Shown: piece by piece, positions 1-10,872 of the stretch
Layout: the number at the start of each line of letters is the position of its first letter
Position numbering within the stretch: position 1 is the stretch's first letter
Source of the DNA: Anaeromyces robustus
Lineage: Eukaryota > Neocallimastigomycota > Neocallimastigomycetes > Neocallimastigales > Neocallimastigaceae
Length of the DNA stretch: 30,000 nucleotides
Direction: 5' to 3'
NCBI GenBank assembly: GCA_002104895.1
Contig: MCFG01000188.1
Span: 1 to 30,000 of the forward strand
Program-made: the position numbers and the translations under genes
The notes under the pieces: model-generated
Seen by the model: only the letters and a program-made list of their open reading frames with translations
Databases searched by the model: none
Told to the model about the DNA's origin: nothing

Positions 1-132
1 TTACCTTTCTTTAAATTTAATAAATAATTAGTTAATTTTTTATAGATACAATAAAGTTTAAAAACATTTAATATAATATAAATATATATATTAGAATTAA
101 AAATACAATTATTATAAAAAATGATAAAACAT

Positions 133-597
133 TTAATATATTATTTGAAAAGTATTATCATACTCATTAAAATTTGAATTTGAATTTTTTATTCTTTTAT
201 TTGGGCTATTTTCATAATTGTTTAAAGAAATTCTTCTCTTTTTTTTATCTTTTGAATTATCATTTCTTGGTGACTTTTTTGAAAAATTTAAAATATTAGA
301 ATTATAGTCTTGAATAAATTTATCATAAGTTTTATTAATGTCGAAACTAGATTTTGAACCTTCTATACTACTAAAATTAGTTATTTGTAAATTTTTTATA
401 GGTGTTTTATTTTTATTTGGAGTTTTACTTGGAGTTTTAAATTTTGGACTTATCACTTTTTTTAAAGGTGTTTTACGGCTTAAAATTTCTAATGTATTTA
501 AAATATTTTCATGATTAGGACTTTTAATATGATTATTGTTTAAAGTTTCTGGTTTTTTATTATTATTATCATTATTTTCATTATTCATATATTGCAT
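133..597 (-). CDS. Hypothetical basic Asn-rich protein with clustered Ser/Thr-Pro-x-Lys sites
   Basis: I do not recognise this protein. The first in-frame ATG is at 597, with a second at 588; an in-frame stop lies upstream at 658-660. The uninterrupted frame gives 154 residues ending in TAA. It looks coding because it is rich in Lys, Ser, Pro and Asn rather than the Phe/Ile/Tyr/Lys noise of the spacers. Residues 43-68 carry TPLK, TPSK, TPNK and TPIK, and SPNK follows at 131-134; these match the CDK consensus S/T-P-x-K/R. Residues 118-124 (KKKRRIS) plus KRIK (134-137) resemble a nuclear localisation signal with a basophilic kinase site. No folded domain is evident. The gene is divergent from RBM25 across about 920 bases, and a 33-base T run at 682-714 lies just upstream of its start. 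The 3' end could continue by splicing: a possible donor (GTATGA) occurs near the C-terminus, and the window ends 132 bases later. Confidence 0.5.
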   Translation of the reverse strand: MQYMNNENNDNNNKKPETLNNNHIKSPNHENILNTLEILSRKTPLKKVISPKFKTPSKTPNKNKTPIKNLQITNFSSIEGSKSSFDINKTYDKFIQDYNSNILNFSKKSPRNDNSKDKKKRRISLNNYENSPNKRIKNSNSNFNEYDNTFQIIY

Positions 598-678
598 TTC
601 TATATAATTTTTGTTAAAAGTTACAAACAATAAACATTCTTTTAATAAAATTTCAATTCATTTTATTATTACGTCTCT

Positions 679-720
<42 letters not shown>

Positions 721-1518
721 TTATTAATATTCTATTATTGTTACTTTCTTTATTTTGCATAAATAACAGTTTTTGTATTTTTATTAGTTTTTATTTTACT
801 ATTTAATTTTTTATTGAAAAAAAAAAGTAAAAAAATAAAAAAAAAAATTTTTTATTGGTATTTTTAATTAAAAAATAATTTTGTTTTGATTAAACAATAT
901 TTTTTAATTAATTTAAAGTTATTTTTTATATCAATTTTTTTTTTTTTTTTTAATTTTTTTTATAATTACTTTTAAATATATAATTTTATAACTCTTTTAT
1001 CTGTATATAATTTATTCTATTGATCCTAATAATATTAAATTAAAATTAATCTATCATAATTGTAAAGTAAATTATTTCATATAATATCATATTCTTTTTT
1101 ATGTAATAAAATAAATATTTATATCTTTTGAAATTAAAAACTAAATTAAAATTTTTAACATAATTTTTATTAATAATCTGAAAAAAATCCAATTTTCAGA
1201 AATTGATTCAAGTTTCTTTATAATTATATATATTTTAATATTAACATAATATTTATTTAGACATAATAATCAATTTTATAGTAAAACAATAAAAAATAGT
1301 AATAATTAAAAATGATGATATATTTATTATTAATATATATATGAATTGATGAATTTAATAAAAGATATTTAAATAGATGGATTAACCTTATACTATTTTT
1401 TTTTATCTTGAAAAATACTAATTAATAATATAATTTTATAATAATTTTATTCATTATATATATTTTTACAATAGCTTTTTTTTCTTTTTTTCTTATTCTA
1501 TAATAATAAATAATAAAG
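598..1518. promoter_or_regulatory. Divergent intergenic region between the hypothetical gene and RBM25
   Basis: About 920 bases of nearly pure A/T separate the two divergent starts, so both promoters should lie here. The most distinct element is an uninterrupted T run at 682-714 next to a short CT stretch (674-681), about 85 bases upstream of the minus-strand start. Poly(dA:dT) tracts often exclude nucleosomes in fungal promoters. I see no other gene or clear binding site. Confidence 0.4.
682..714. repeat. Poly(T) tract of 33 bases
   Basis: Perfect homopolymer in the divergent promoter region upstream of the minus-strand gene starting at 597. Confidence 0.9.
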
Positions 1519-3366
1519 ATGTATGGTAAGTTATAAATGACAAATTTATATATAATTTAAATTTATAATTTTTTTTTATATAATGATTTTAATTTTAAAT
1601 ATGGTAATTTAATAATATCAAAATATATTATTAATAAAATGGGATACATGAAGGAAGACCACCTATGTATAATCAAAGACCATATGCTTCAACGATATCA
1701 GCACCATTTCGTCCAAATTTAATAACTCAACCACCTGGTTATATGGCACAACCTGTGGGATATCAACCTAAATTTAGACCACAAATGCCAATACCACATC
1801 CAATTATACCTCAAAATAATGATATATTTTTAAGTGTTTTTATTGGAGATATTCCAGAAGGCATTACAGATGAAAATATTGAACAAATTTTAAAGGTATT
1901 TTAATAAAAAAATTTTATATTTTATTATATTAAAATATTTATATTTTTTATTGAAAATGTTGAAATAATTAATAATTAAAATCGTTAATTATTAGATTCA
2001 ATATATTCCCATCAAAAAAAAAAGTTTAAATATTATTTAAATATTTTTTTTTGTTTTATTTCATATTTTATATTTATTAATTTAAAAACTTCATGTTAAT
2101 TTTATTATTATTATTATTATTATTTTATATTAAATTAATGAATAATACATAAAAAATAATAAATTTTATATAATATAATGAATAACAATAGGTTTGTGGA
2201 AATATTCGTAGTTGGAAAAGAGTAATGGATTCAAAAGGAAAACCAAAAGATTTTGGATTATGTGATTTTGAAGGATTTGAAGTTTTATACCGTGCATTAA
2301 GAGTTATAGGAGGTGAAGCAAATAAGGAACTCGGTAAAGAGGAAAGTGGACCTTTACAATTACCATGTAATGATGAAAATGTGACAATGAAACATATATC
2401 GGTATATTTCATAATTATTATTATCATTTTTACTATAGTTTTATTTAAAATGTTATATATAATTTATATATATATAATTTTCAAAAATGATTTAAAAATC
2501 TAAATTTAATTAATTTTTAATTTTTTATATATATATAAAATCAATTTCATTTAATAATTCATTTAAAAAATGTTGAATATATATTAAAAATAGTTTATTA
2601 TTGATAATGCTACAAGATCATATCTTACTAAAAACTCAAAACCTAGAAATCCAGTAATTTTTATTTTATATTATATATATACTATATATTATATTATATT
2701 TTATTATTAAAGTTTACTCTATATTAATATTTAAAATATATAATTATTATTGTTGTTATTATTTATAATTATTTTTATTTTTATTTTATAATTATTTAAT
2801 AATGATATGAATTTAATAGTATGATTTAGAAAAAGATAAGGAATGCTTAAAATCAGTAGAAGAAATAGTATCAAAATTAGTAGAAGAAAGGAAGAAAAAA
2901 GTAGATGAAGGAAAAGCTGGAAAAGAAAAGACGGGTGATTCAGTAATTGGTAAATTAACAGCAGAACAAGAAGAATCAATAGATAAAGAATTAAGTAAAA
3001 TTCGTAATGAAACACTTCAAGATGAAAAACATGATTCAGATTATGATAGAAAACGTAGAAGAGATGAAAGAGATTATGAATTAATGAGAAAGAGAGATTA
3101 TGATTCATCATCATCATGGAGAAATGATTCAATTGATGAAGAAGAAGAAGAAAGACGTAGACAAGAAAGACGTGAAAAAGAAATGGAACAAGCTTACAGA
3201 GAAGTAAATATTAATATCAATAAATATATAATTAAATAATTTTTATACATTTATATATTTTTGTTATAATAAATTTATTTATTAATTTATATATATATAA
3301 TATATATATTATTTTATAAATACTATTTTTACTATTATAATTATTATCATTTTTATTATTATTTTA

Positions 3367-3423
<57 letters not shown>

Positions 3424-3442
3424 CATTTTTATTATTATTTTA

Positions 3443-3485
<43 letters not shown>

Positions 3486-3909
3486 TTGTTATAATATTTT
3501 TTATAGAGAGTTAAACGTTGGGAAAACAGAGAATATGAAAAAATGAAAGATTATGAATTGGATCAAATGGATGAAGTAGAATATATAGAACGTAGAAGAA
3601 AAGATAGAGAATTTTATATGGAAAGATTAGCACATTATGATGATGATATAGAAAGAGAAAGAGCAGAACATGAATATTATTATGATAGAAGTAGATGGTG
3701 GAGTCATAGAAAATCATATTTATCACGAGAAGCTAAAGAGGATGATATTGATCGTCGTCATGAAATGGAAGAAAATGAAGAAAAAATGAAGAAAGAAATA
3801 AAATTAGATTATGGAAGTGCAGAAAGTAAGTTAACAAAAGAAAAAAGAAAAAAAAAATTTTTTTAATTAATTAATTAATTAATTAATAGAATGAAATGAC
3901 ATTTTATTT

Positions 3910-3946
<37 letters not shown>

Positions 3947-4851
3947 TATATATATATTTATTTATTCTATTTCTAATTTAAATTTTTTTTCAAATATTTT
4001 AAATTAAATAATAAAATATTTATTATATATTTAGATGAACCAATACCAGTTATTCCAAAACGTATGGAACAACCTAAACCAGAACCAGAACCAGAAATGG
4101 TTGTTGGTCGTATTATGACAGCAGAAGAAAGAAAAGAAGCTGTTGAAAAACTAATAAATTCAATACCAAATGAAAAAGAAACACTTTGGAATTGGAATAT
4201 TAAATGGAACTTTATAGATGAAGTAATTAAAAATATATATAAATATATTTATTTATAAAAATAATTTTTTTTTTACATATAAATAATTTATTATATTTAA
4301 ATTTAAAAATATTTAAAAATATATACATTTATTTATTTATTGATATTAATATATTCATAATATATCTTTATTTTATTTTTATTTTTATTTTTATTTAAAT
4401 AATGTATATATTTATTATTATTAAAAAAAAAAAAAAAAAAAAAAAGGCATTACTTAAAGAAAAAATAATACCATTCGTTGGAAAGAAAATTAAAGAATAT
4501 TTTGGTGAAGAAGAAAAGGAATTAGTAGATTTTATTGTAGATTATATTAAAAACCATAATACTGCTGAACAATTATATAATGAATTAAAACCTGTAAGTT
4601 TAAATTTTTTTTTTTATATATTTTTATATTTTTATACTTTTTTTTTTTTAAAAAAAATATTTATATAAATATTTATTATGTAAATATAATCATCATTAAT
4701 TTTATAATTTAATATATTTATATTAAACTTGTATATTAATATTAAATATTAATATTTTTAGGCTTTAGCTGATGAAGCCGAAGTATTTGTTATGATTATT
4801 TGGCGTATGATTATATTTGAAACTGAAAGTAGACAACAAGGATTAAGCTAA
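1519..4851 (+). CDS. RBM25: RNA-binding protein 25 homologue (RRM + PWI splicing factor)
   Basis: RBM25 is a U1 snRNP-associated nuclear splicing regulator. Nine exons join in frame: 1519-1525, 1654-1895, 2192-2401, 2594-2653, 2820-3203, 3507-3825, 4035-4222, 4447-4593, 4762-4851, giving 548 residues ending in TAA. The N-terminus (MYGRPPMYNQRPY) is Pro-rich. The RRM starts near residue 62, with RNP2 VFIGDI (64-69) and RNP1 KDFGLCDF (102-109), preceded by the RBM25-like GNIRSWKRV. Residues about 175-405 form a Glu/Arg/Lys/Asp-rich region containing RVKRWENREYEKMKDYE and YDDD, as in the family. The PWI domain spans about 446-548 (INSIPNEKETLW, GKKIKEYFGEEEKELVDFI, DEAEVFVMIIWRMIIFETES) and ends the protein, as in human RBM25. 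The human protein is longer (843 residues), mostly in the RE/RD region. The seven-base first coding exon is inferred from the ATG, a GTAAGT donor and the matching frame at the 1652-1653 AG. Confidence 0.95.
3345..3486 (+). repeat. Duplicated 76-base block of TTA/TAT repeats in RBM25 intron 5
   Basis: The same sequence beginning tatcatttttattattattt occurs at 3345 and 3421, each followed by a run of TAT trinucleotides, so the unit is about 76 bases. It lies entirely within the intron 3204-3506. Confidence 0.8.
3913..3944 (+). repeat. (AAT)n microsatellite in RBM25 intron 6
   Basis: About ten AAT/TAA trinucleotide copies inside intron 3826-4034. Similar short TAA runs lie in DCAF13 introns near 6903-6929, 8160-8197 and 8370-8402. 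Confidence 0.8.
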
Positions 4852-6435
4852 ATTCCTTCTTTATTTTTAATTTTTACTATTACCTTTTCATTTCTCAAAC
4901 ATATTAATTTGATACTCAATGATTCAGTTTTTTATTATATAATCTTTTTTATTATTATTTTCTTATTTTATTTTTATTTTATTTTTCTATTTCTAAGTAC
5001 TAAAAAATTAACAAATTTTGATGATATGTATTTCTTTTTTCTAAGTTAATTCTCTATATATTAAATTATTTAAACTTAAACTTTAATGAATTTTATTTTC
5101 TCTTTTTTATATAAATTGCAATTTAATGAAATTATAACAACACTCTCACACATACAAAAAAAAAAAAAAAAAAATTAAAAAATTAAAAAATAATTAACAT
5201 AAATAAATAAAAAATTATTTAAAATATATTAATACATATATATATTTACTATATTATGAAGTAATAATAATAATAATAATAAAATATATATATAATGCAA
5301 AAATAAAAATTAAAAAAAAAAAAAAAAGTGTTTTATTATAAAGAATAAAAATAATAACTATTGAATTTTTTTCTTTAATATTTTTATTAAGGTATTAAAT
5401 ATTAATATATATAATTTTAATATGAAAATAATTATATTAATATAATTATATAATAATATTTTATAATTATTTAATATTTTATATTTTACATTTTATATTT
5501 TATATTTTTCTAATAGATAGATAATAAAAATTTTTTATTTGTGTTATTATTTTAATTTTTTTTTATATAATAAATAAAATTCTTCAAAATAATTTAATAA
5601 TTAAATAAATCTATAAATTATAATATATTATATAATATATAATGATTCGTTTTTATTGGCTAAATTTATTTTTTAAATTTTTTTTTTATAATTTATTTTT
5701 TTTTTTTTTTTTTTTAATTTTTTTTTTTAATTTTAAAAATATATATTCATATTATCTTATATATATACTTTCATTATAATTATTCTATAAGGTTGCATTT
5801 CATTTTAAAATATTTCATAATTATATATATTTTTATTATTTTTGCATTATATATTCAATAAAAAGTGTGGAAAATAAAGAAGAAATAAAATATTTAATGG
5901 TTATAATATCTTTTTTTTAATATATGGAAACTTTCAAATTTATATAAATTAATTCATTTAATTACCAAGGCATTAAATTAAATGTTTAGAATAATTGGAA
6001 AAAACTTACTTCAAAAAAACAATTAATAAATAAAAATTATAAAATAAATTTATAATCACTCGAAATAATAAATAAAATAATCTTTTTTAATATATAATAA
6101 TTACAATAAATCAAAACATTTAAAATATAACAAAAAAGGAGAAATGACGAAGAATGAAATTTCCAATAATTAATTAATTAATTGTATTTTTGTTTAAAAT
6201 AAGAAAAGAAAAATAGAGAATTTATATAATAATTCAGTCAATTTATTAATTAATAAATTCATGAATTTTTATTTGTTTTATTATATATATTTAAAATAAC
6301 AAAAAAAAAAAAAAATTTACAATTTAACATATTCTAACCTGTTATATTGTTAATATTACATATATAACATTTTTAATTTTATATTCTTCATATTCATATA
6401 TATATATATTCATATTAGATAATAAAATAATAAAA
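4852..6435. other. Intergenic region between RBM25 and DCAF13
   Basis: No gene is supported. The first 300 bases after the RBM25 stop are T-rich with scattered C, as expected of a 3' UTR. The remainder is A/T with short homopolymers (for example T runs near 5697-5715 and A runs near 5157-5174). The DCAF13 promoter must lie in the right half. Every frame is closed by frequent stops, and I see no tRNA-like B box. Confidence 0.6.
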
Positions 6436-6897
6436 ATGGTAAATATCTTTATATTACATTTTAATCTTTTTTTAAATTTATATATATAAAATTCATTGAA
6501 ATTTGAATTTAGAAATTTAAAAATTATTAAATCATTATACAATCTTTTTTTTTTCCTTTATTCAATATAAATATATATATATATAATAAATATAAAAACA
6601 AAAATTTAAATAAATTGGTTAATAGAAAATCAAAACTATATCACGTAATCCAGAAGAATATACTAGAGAACGTTCTCAAGATATTGTAAGAGCTCATAGA
6701 AATTTAGATCCAAATTTACATCCATTCGAAAAAGCTCGTGAATATACCCGTGCCTTAAATGCCACAAAATTAGAAAGACTTTTCTCAAAACCATTCCTTG
6801 GTGCTCTTACTGGACATATAGATGGTGTATATTCTCTTGCTAAACATCCAACACATTTAACTTCAATTTTATCTGGTAGTGCTGATGGAGGTAAAAT

Positions 6898-6932
<35 letters not shown>

Positions 6933-8158
6933 TATTATTTTATATTATATTAGATAAATAAGTAAAATTATATTTCAATTTTAATTTTAATTATTTATTT
7001 AATTATTATTATAAATAATAATTTATAAATATTAATTATATATATATAATATAATTCAATACATAATTTTTTATAATAATATAAAAAAAATAGAATTAAG
7101 ATTATGGAATTTATCTTCAAGAAAAACTGTTTGGTCAGTACAAGCTCATAAAGGATTTGTTAAAGGTATAGCATGGGTACCTTTCTCACAAAACTTTGTT
7201 ACTGTTGGTGAAGATAAAACTGTTAAATTATGGGATAGAAATGAAGAAGAAGTAAGATATTAATATTAATATATATATATATACATTGAATAATTTAAAC
7301 TTTTTACATATATAATATTAATTAATTAATACTTTTATTCTTTAAAAATTAATAATAATTACATTTTTTTTATTATAGCCATTAAATATTTATTTATCTA
7401 AAGATGTATTCAAGTAAAGTATTTAATATAAATTATTAAAAGCAAAAAAAAAAAAAAAAAAAAAAAAAAAGCATATAACATATATATTATTAAATCATAA
7501 ATTATTAAAAAATAATTTTATATATATATATATAATACTTATAATTACATAATAATAATAATAAAGTGGTGTTTCTCATCATCGTTCACAAAATGTTTTT
7601 GCAACAGCTAGTTCAGATATTCAAATTTGGGATCATTCAAGAGCAGAACCAACTCAAACATTTACATGGGGTGCTGAAACTATTACAACGGTTAGATTTA
7701 ATCAAACTGAAGTTAGTATTTTAGCTAGTGCTGGTACAGATAGAACTGTTACTTTATATGATTTAAGAACTTCTTCACCATTAGCTAAATGTATTTTAGC
7801 TGTAAGTATTTTTTTTTTTTTTAATTATTTTTATTATATATAGAAATAATAAGTAATAAATAATAAATAATAAATAATAATTATATTTTATTTTTAATAT
7901 TTTTAGTTAAGAAGTAATGCTATTTCATGGAATCCAATGGAAGCTTTCAACTTTGCTGTAGCTAATGAAGATCATAATTGTTATATTTATGATATGAGAA
8001 ATCTTAAGATGGCTTCTAATATACTTAAAGATCATGTTTCTGCTGTGTAAGTATTATATATATAATAATAATAAATTGAATTTGCTTTAATAATAAGATT
8101 TATTGAAAGAACTATTTATATATATATATATATATCTTAATGATTAATTGAATAATTA

Positions 8159-8197
<39 letters not shown>

Positions 8198-8370
8198 TAA
8201 AATTTTTTAAATATATATATTTTTTTAATATAAATTAGATTGGATTGTGATTATTCTCCAACTGGTGAAGAAATCGTCACTGGTTCATATGATCGTTCTA
8301 TTAGAATATTTAATGCTAGAGAAGGACATAGTAGAGATATTTATCATACTAAGCGTATGCAAAGGTAAAA

Positions 8371-8404
<34 letters not shown>

Positions 8405-9278
8405 TAATATACACAAATATATAAGCATATAAATATAAATAAATAAATAATATATGAAATAATATAACAAAATATTAATCATTTTTGCTTTTTTTTTTTT
8501 TTTTTTATAGAATTTTCTGTGTAAGATACAGTATGGATTCTAAATATATTTTATCAGGTAGTGATGATGCTAATATTCGTTTATGGAGAGCTAACGCTTG
8601 GGAAAGATTTGGACCAGTAAGTTTTTATATACATATATATACATATATATATATTTATTTATTAATATTTATAATTTATTAAATTATGAATATAATAAAA
8701 TAAATTATTAACACCATAAATTAATATATAATAAAAAAAAATTATATATATTTATATATTTATTTATTTTATTTATTTATTTTATTATTTCAATAGCAAT
8801 CAACAAGAGAAAGAAATGCTATTGCCTATTCTAAGAAACTTAAAGAGAAATACAAGCATATGCCAGAAATTCGTCGTATTGATAAGTAAATATTATAAAA
8901 TTTATTAATTTAAAATCTATCTATAAAAATAATATATATTAATTTAATAAGATATTAAAATGAAAAAATTAAAAAAAAAAAATATTATATAAACTATTAT
9001 ATAATATTTTATAATAAATCAAAAATATATTTATATTTAAAATTATAATTATTAATATTAATATTAAATTTTTTTTTTTTTACTTTTTTTTACTTTTTTT
9101 TCTTTTTTTTAATAGGCATCGTAATATTCCAAAAGCTATTTCTACTGCTTCTAAGACTAAACGTGCTCAACTTGATTCTATTAAACGTAAAGAAGAAAAT
9201 CTTCGTAAACATAGTAAGAAAGGAGCTGTACCATATATACCAGAACGCAAAAAGAATTTTGTATCTCTTCAAAAATAG
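6436..9278 (+). CDS. DCAF13: DDB1- and CUL4-associated factor 13 / Sof1, WD40 small-subunit processome protein
   Basis: DCAF13/Sof1 acts in the nucleolus with U3 snoRNP in 18S rRNA processing; the human protein is also a CUL4-DDB1 substrate receptor. Ten exons join in frame: 6436-6438, 6626-6890, 7094-7251, 7379-7413, 7567-7801, 7907-8046, 8239-8364, 8511-8616, 8797-8885, 9116-9278, giving 439 residues (human 445) ending in TAG. The N-terminus MKIKTISRNPEEY and LHPFEKAREYTRALNATKLE are family signatures. WD40 repeats follow from about residue 65 (LTGHIDGVYSLAKHP, VGEDKTVKLWDRN, IQIWDHSRAEP, TVTLYDLRTSSP, VLDCDYSPTGEE, SGSDDANIRLWRAN). The C-terminal Sof1 domain (about 357-439) has RRIDKHRNIPKAI. 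The first coding exon is exactly ATG followed by GTAAAT. I chose it because the next exon continues with KIKTISRNP and has no upstream in-frame ATG. Phases are consistent at all nine introns. Confidence 0.97.
7444..7470 (+). repeat. Poly(A) tract in DCAF13 intron 4
   Basis: Uninterrupted run of 27 A about 30 bases downstream of the donor of intron 7414-7566. Confidence 0.85.
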
Positions 9279-10744
9279 GAGAATTGTTCTTTTTATATAT
9301 ATTATTTTTTTTTTTCATACATTTATTATTTTCTTTTCTTTTCTTTTTCATCAAAAAGGGGAAATAAAAAATATATATATTATTTTCTCTTTTATATAAA
9401 ATATATATAAGATATATATACTAGATAGATAGATATTTACATTTATAACAAAAGAATTATATAGCTTTTTTTTTTTCATTACTTTAAATTATTTTTATTA
9501 ATATTTAATACCTAGAAATATGATTATAAAATAAATTATTTAAATATATATATATATAAAAGGAGTAATATATATATAGGATATATTATAATTATTATAA
9601 CTATATATAAGAAAGAAAGAAAAGAAAAGGAAAAAAAATGAATGAAGAAATATATATACAAAAAAAAAAAAAAAAAGTACTTTAAATTTTAGAACCTATT
9701 AAAAAAAAACTCTTTTTTTTAAATATTAAATTAATTTTTTTTTATTTAACATTTTTATCTTTAAATATTTTTTATACATTATATATATTCAGTTTTTTTC
9801 TTTCTTTTGTTTTTTTTCTTTTATTTTATCTTATCATTTATTTATAATCTATAATTTATTTAAAAATTTCAAAAAAAAAAAAAATTAAAATAAAATAAAA
9901 TAAAATCTTTTTATTAACAAATAATAAAATTTTAATTATTTCTTTTTATTTTTTTATTTTATTTTTTATTTGTTATTTAACTAAATATTTTAAATATTTT
10001 AATTTTTAATAGTTTTTTTTTTTTATTCTAAGAATTAGAAATTTATTTAAAAATAAAAATAGTTTTTATATATTAAGTAGAAATAATGATTGAATAATTA
10101 TTAATAATTATAATAAAATAAATATATATAAAAGAACATACAAATAAAAATAATAAAAAAAAAATTAATATAGAAAAAAAAAAAAATGGCAATGTATATT
10201 AAGTGTAATTTTAATATTTATTTAATATTTTTATTTAATATTTTTATTTTTATTTTTTTATTTTTTTATTTTTATTTTTATTTTTTATTTTTATTTTATT
10301 TATAAATAAAAAAAAATGAAATATGAAATATTACTACAAAGATGTATTATATGTAAAAAAACAAAAAAAAAAAAAAAAAAATGTTTATTGTTTATGTTTA
10401 TATATAATATAAATATATATATTAGATTTATAAAATAAAAACTTTTATAATTTTTTTTTTATTTATTTTTTTTTTATATTATTTCTAAATAACTAAATAA
10501 TTGTAATAGATTATATATATATTATTTATTTTATTTTCTGTATTGTATTATGTTGTTATATATATATATATAAATATATATAAATATTATACTATCATTA
10601 TTATTTATGTTATTGAGTTTTTTTATTTATTATTATTATTATGATTATTATTAGTATTAGTATTATTGGTGTTTTTATTATAATTATTATAATTTTTATT
10701 TGTTTGCTTGTTATTATTGTTGTATTTTCAAATATTTTAATGGT
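9279..10744. other. Convergent intergenic region (DCAF13 and ARL2BP 3' ends)
   Basis: This spacer lies between two converging genes, so it should hold both 3' UTRs and polyadenylation sites rather than promoters. It contains poly(A/T) tracts, TATTTT runs near 10216-10300 and (TTA/ATT) runs near 10620-10700. I find no supported coding sequence on either strand. Confidence 0.6.
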
Positions 10745-10826
10745 TTAATTAAGACTTTTTTGAATTAGAATTCCAGATAAATCAAATCCTTCACCATGAC
10801 TTTCCTATTATATTATTAATATATTA

Positions 10827-10872
<46 letters not shown>

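Noticed and set aside
1-132. Possible minus-strand splice donor at the very left edge (AAAG then GTAA, bases 1-8)
   Set aside because: No exon with an open frame can be joined to it inside the window.
1178-1199. Inverted repeat CTGAAAA / TTTTCAG with an 8-base spacer
   Set aside because: Seven-base arms of mostly A/T are expected by chance in sequence of this composition.
2731-3132. Minus-strand frame of about 133 residues opposite RBM25
   Set aside because: Antisense of exon 5 and intron; His/Leu/Phe-rich mirror of the Glu/Asp/Lys coding strand, with no domain.
3511-3726. Minus-strand frame opposite RBM25 exon 6
   Set aside because: Antisense shadow of a well-supported exon.
6439-9115. 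Intron-encoded snoRNAs in DCAF13, a ribosome-biogenesis host gene
   Set aside because: Introns are A/T only; I found no paired C and D boxes or H/ACA elements.
9090-9399. Overlapping frames on both strands around the end of DCAF13
   Set aside because: Out-of-frame readings of exon 10 and the 3' UTR.
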